Origin: Bacteroidales bacterium
GTDB taxonomy: Bacteria > Bacteroidota > Bacteroidia > Bacteroidales > UBA932
Assembly: GCA_017437825.1 (NCBI GenBank)
Contig: JAFRXC010000087.1
Location: 1-54,212 of the forward strand
DNA: 54,212 bases
Reading direction: 5' to 3'
Below are positions 52,293 through 54,212 of the stretch, piece after piece. The position numbers and the translations under genes were made by a program. The notes under the pieces were generated by a model. It searched no databases. It worked only from the letters and a program-made list of their open reading frames with translations, and was not told the DNA's origin. Numbering within the stretch: position 1 is the first letter of the stretch; every line of letters starts with the position of its first letter.

Positions 52293-52889
52293 ATGAAAAT
52301 ATTTAAAATTGCAGGCATTTGCCTCTGCGCAGCGGCCCTTGCGGCCTCCTGTGGCAGAGGCAAGCCCGTTTTGAGCCCGCAGCAGCAGGCAGTAGTAGAG
52401 TACTTGGCCAAGGATATAGAAGGTGAGAGCAGTTTCGAGTTTACTTCTTTCGAAGTGACGGATTCCACCACAATGGCCACAGAAATAGACAGGAGGATAG
52501 AAGCTTTCAACTCCATCCTCCGTCAGAACTACAATCTGTACAACAACTACGTACAGACAGGCAAGAAGAGGAATGCGGCAAAGAAAGAGGAGGCCATCCT
52601 CCTGGATACGCAGATGCTCAAGATGCTCCAGGAGTACAAGGTTGACAATGCCGCTACAGTAGACAACATAGCCTATTACGTATACCGCTTCGCCTGCGAG
52701 GGCAAGAGCGAAGACGCCATCTACCGTTACAAGGAGGCTTATGCGGCCATCACTCCCGACAACAAAGTCATAGGAGTCTCTACTGACCTGAAAAACCTTC
52801 TCCGCTCCACTGGAAAGGTTATTCCCGGCTATTCAGAACTGCTTGCCGGTTCTGACGAAGAGGCCGACGAGACCGAGGTGGAAGAATAA
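52293..52889 (+). CDS. Hypothetical lipoprotein downstream of dnaK
   Basis: A 198-residue lipoprotein (MKIFKIAGICLCAAALAASC, Cys 20) with a largely helical mature part (EIDRRIEAFNSILRQNYNLY, AIYRYKEAYAAITPDNKVIG) and an acidic tail (GSDEEADETEVEE). No known domain recognised. ATG at 52293 is 4 nt after the dnaK stop, so it is cotranscribed; the frame starts earlier but lies inside dnaK. Confidence 0.72.
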   Translation: MKIFKIAGICLCAAALAASCGRGKPVLSPQQQAVVEYLAKDIEGESSFEFTSFEVTDSTTMATEIDRRIEAFNSILRQNYNLYNNYVQTGKKRNAAKKEEAILLDTQMLKMLQEYKVDNAATVDNIAYYVYRFACEGKSEDAIYRYKEAYAAITPDNKVIGVSTDLKNLLRSTGKVIPGYSELLAGSDEEADETEVEE

Positions 52890-52891
52890 TT

Positions 52892-52922
52892 TTTGACTAT
52901 TTCAGTATTATAGGTATCTTTA
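52892..52922 (+). promoter_or_regulatory. Promoter of the acyltransferase
   Basis: -33 TTTG (52892-52895), 19-bp spacer, near-consensus -7 box TATCTTTA (52915-52922), 19 nt before the ATG at 52942. Confidence 0.5.
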
Positions 52923-52941
52923 AGGAAACTATAGTACTGCA

Positions 52942-54138
52942 ATGTCTGAAAAAAACGTTTATCTGCCGTCCAAACCCCGCTATGAGATCCTTGACGGACT
53001 CAGGGGCGTGGCGGCACTTCTCATTCTCATATTCCATATCTTCGAGGACGAGTCCACCCGCGGGCCTGCGTTCCAGCACCTCAACCACGGATACCTGGCA
53101 GTGGAATTCTTCTTCCTGCTGTCAGGATTCGTGATAGGATACGCCTACGACGACCGCTGGGACAAGATGACCCTCGGCGGATTTTTCAAGAGGCGTCTTG
53201 TCAGGCTCCACCCTATGGCCATAATGGCCACCTTCATAGGAGTGCTGCTGTTCTACCTGGGAGGCGACGGCTTCCGCCTGGTAAATGATGCTCCCGCGTG
53301 GAAGATGATAGTCTGCTTCGTCTGTGCCCTATTCCTCATTCCGCTGGGGCCGAAGATGGACATCAGGGGCTGGCGTGAGATGTACCCCTTCAACAGCCCT
53401 CTATGGACTTTGTTCTATGAGTACATAGCCAATATCTTATATGCGCTCTTTATCAGGAAACTCCCCAAATGGGCGTTGAGGATAATAGTGGCCCTTTTCG
53501 CGGTCCTTCTTCTTGACAGGGCGGTGGGTCTTGGCATTTTCGGTGGCTATACATACAATGTGGGAAGCATGGCAGGAGGATGGTCTTGGGACAAGGCCGG
53601 TATCTATACTGGTTTCGCACGGCTGCTGTTCCCATTCTTCTGCGGTCTCCTAATACAGCGCTCCGGAAAGATGATCAAGATCAAAGGCGCCTTCTGGTGG
53701 TGTGCCCTGGCACTTGCAATTATGCTTTGTATGCCTAGGGTGGGAGCCCCTCCAACCTTCGACCGCGTTACCAGGACAATGGATCCGGGCGGCTCTGTTT
53801 ACAACGGTATCTACGAGTTCTGCTGCGTTGTCTTGATAATGCCTCTCGTGATAATGGCGGGAGCCGGCGGTCAGATACAAGGAAAGAGCCTCAAGTTCTG
53901 CAAGCTACTAGGCGATATCTCATATCCGCTGTACATCACGCACTATCCCATTATGTATATGCACGTGCAGTGGCTCGCCAAGCATCCTGAGGCGCCGCTT
54001 GGACAGCATATCTACGTGGCCATCTCCATCTGCGTAATCTCCATCCTTGTGGCCTATGCCTGCTTCAAGCTATATGACGCTCCGGTTCGAGAGTGGCTCA
54101 AGAACCACTGGCTTAAGGCCAAACCCGACAAAGCTTGA
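52942..54138 (+). CDS. Acyltransferase family 3 membrane protein (OatA-like)
   Basis: Integral membrane O-acyltransferase of 398 residues. Opening YEILDGLRGVAALLILIFHI carries the family's RGxA..V-type region with the His, followed by HLNHGYLAVEFFFLLSGFVI and about ten helices. The C-terminal part has LGDISYPLYITHYPIMYMHV. Members acetylate peptidoglycan or surface glycans using acyl-CoA; the acceptor here is unknown, and there is no fused SGNH esterase domain. A long inverted repeat begins 24 nt after the stop. Confidence 0.9.
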   Translation: MSEKNVYLPSKPRYEILDGLRGVAALLILIFHIFEDESTRGPAFQHLNHGYLAVEFFFLLSGFVIGYAYDDRWDKMTLGGFFKRRLVRLHPMAIMATFIGVLLFYLGGDGFRLVNDAPAWKMIVCFVCALFLIPLGPKMDIRGWREMYPFNSPLWTLFYEYIANILYALFIRKLPKWALRIIVALFAVLLLDRAVGLGIFGGYTYNVGSMAGGWSWDKAGIYTGFARLLFPFFCGLLIQRSGKMIKIKGAFWWCALALAIMLCMPRVGAPPTFDRVTRTMDPGGSVYNGIYEFCCVVLIMPLVIMAGAGGQIQGKSLKFCKLLGDISYPLYITHYPIMYMHVQWLAKHPEAPLGQHIYVAISICVISILVAYACFKLYDAPVREWLKNHWLKAKPDKA

Positions 54139-54162
54139 TGGCAACGCCGGAAGGCAGTTAGG

Positions 54163-54212
54163 GCTGGAAAATCGATTTCGGCGCGAGCCTGTTGTTATCT
54201 CGATTTTCCAGC
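54163..54212 (+). repeat. Second inverted-repeat element with the conserved-core 24-nt loop, at window end
   Basis: Arms 54163-54175 (GCTGGAAAATCGA) and 54200-54212 are exact reverse complements; the 24-nt loop 54176-54199 begins TTTCGGCG and contains GCCTG. The right arm finishes at the last base, so the stem could extend further. Confidence 0.8.

Overview
The window is a densely packed, roughly 50% GC chromosomal segment of a Bacteroidota bacterium, most likely order Bacteroidales. Supporting signs are the many TAnnTTTG (-7) promoter boxes, the family-restricted genes (DUF4290, DUF4293, DUF3822, FISUMP lipoprotein, a histone-H1-like small protein, the family ending NNNAGNWE), the FtsK-LolA pairing and the many lipoproteins. 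It carries 54 protein genes, the first cut by the window edge. I see no rRNA, tRNA, CRISPR array, insertion sequence or prophage, and no gene-free stretch above about 170 bp.

Layout. 1-6.2 kb: tyrS (partial), a clostripain-type lipoprotein, rplY-pth, an Hc1-like protein, a secreted M6 metalloprotease and its small lipoprotein partner. 6.2-10.1 kb: reverse-strand operon of a conserved hypothetical, rsmI and a ComEA-like HhH protein, then tdk converging on a DUF362 ferredoxin. 10.1-16.8 kb: DUF4290-ftsK-lolA, a FISUMP lipoprotein, apbE and a minimal ComEC. 16.9-25 kb: ackA and a Ptb-type phosphate acyltransferase, converging on a five-gene reverse operon (DHH-FKBP fusion, FKBP lipoprotein, MATE pump, CMP-kinase-like protein, beta-lactamase-like hydrolase). 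25-32 kb: a pseudopilin-like gene with DUF3822 and rsmD, mazG, acyl-CoA transferase-tcdA, prfA, fabF. 32-40.7 kb: membrane LytTR regulator, DUF4293, nucleoside phosphorylase, esterase with a ClpC N-domain-only gene, gyrA with a TPR protein, phoH. 40.7-47.2 kb: SPOR lipoprotein, M28-like pseudopeptidase fused to TonB_C, leuS, two YitT proteins. 47.3-54.2 kb: membrane AraC-type regulator and GH10 xylanase, rluA, dnaK with a lipoprotein, and an acyltransferase.

Most of this is housekeeping: translation (tyrS, leuS, prfA, pth, rplY, rsmI, rsmD, tcdA, rluA), DNA topology and segregation (gyrA, ftsK), envelope work (lolA, SPOR, FKBPs, acyltransferase) and fermentation (ackA/ptb and an acyl-CoA transferase).

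The most unusual signals are structural. Two long perfect inverted repeats, 49441-49524 and 54163-54212, have unrelated stems but loops of identical length (24 nt) sharing a core (TTTCGGCG, then GCCTG), in the same orientation 16-24 nt after a stop codon. Also notable are a DHH phosphoesterase-FKBP lipoprotein fusion whose junction has ATA where a lipoprotein start codon would be expected, a palindromic repeat expanded in frame inside a coding region, an M28 peptidase that has lost most metal ligands, and several -7 promoter boxes lying only 3-9 nt before start codons.
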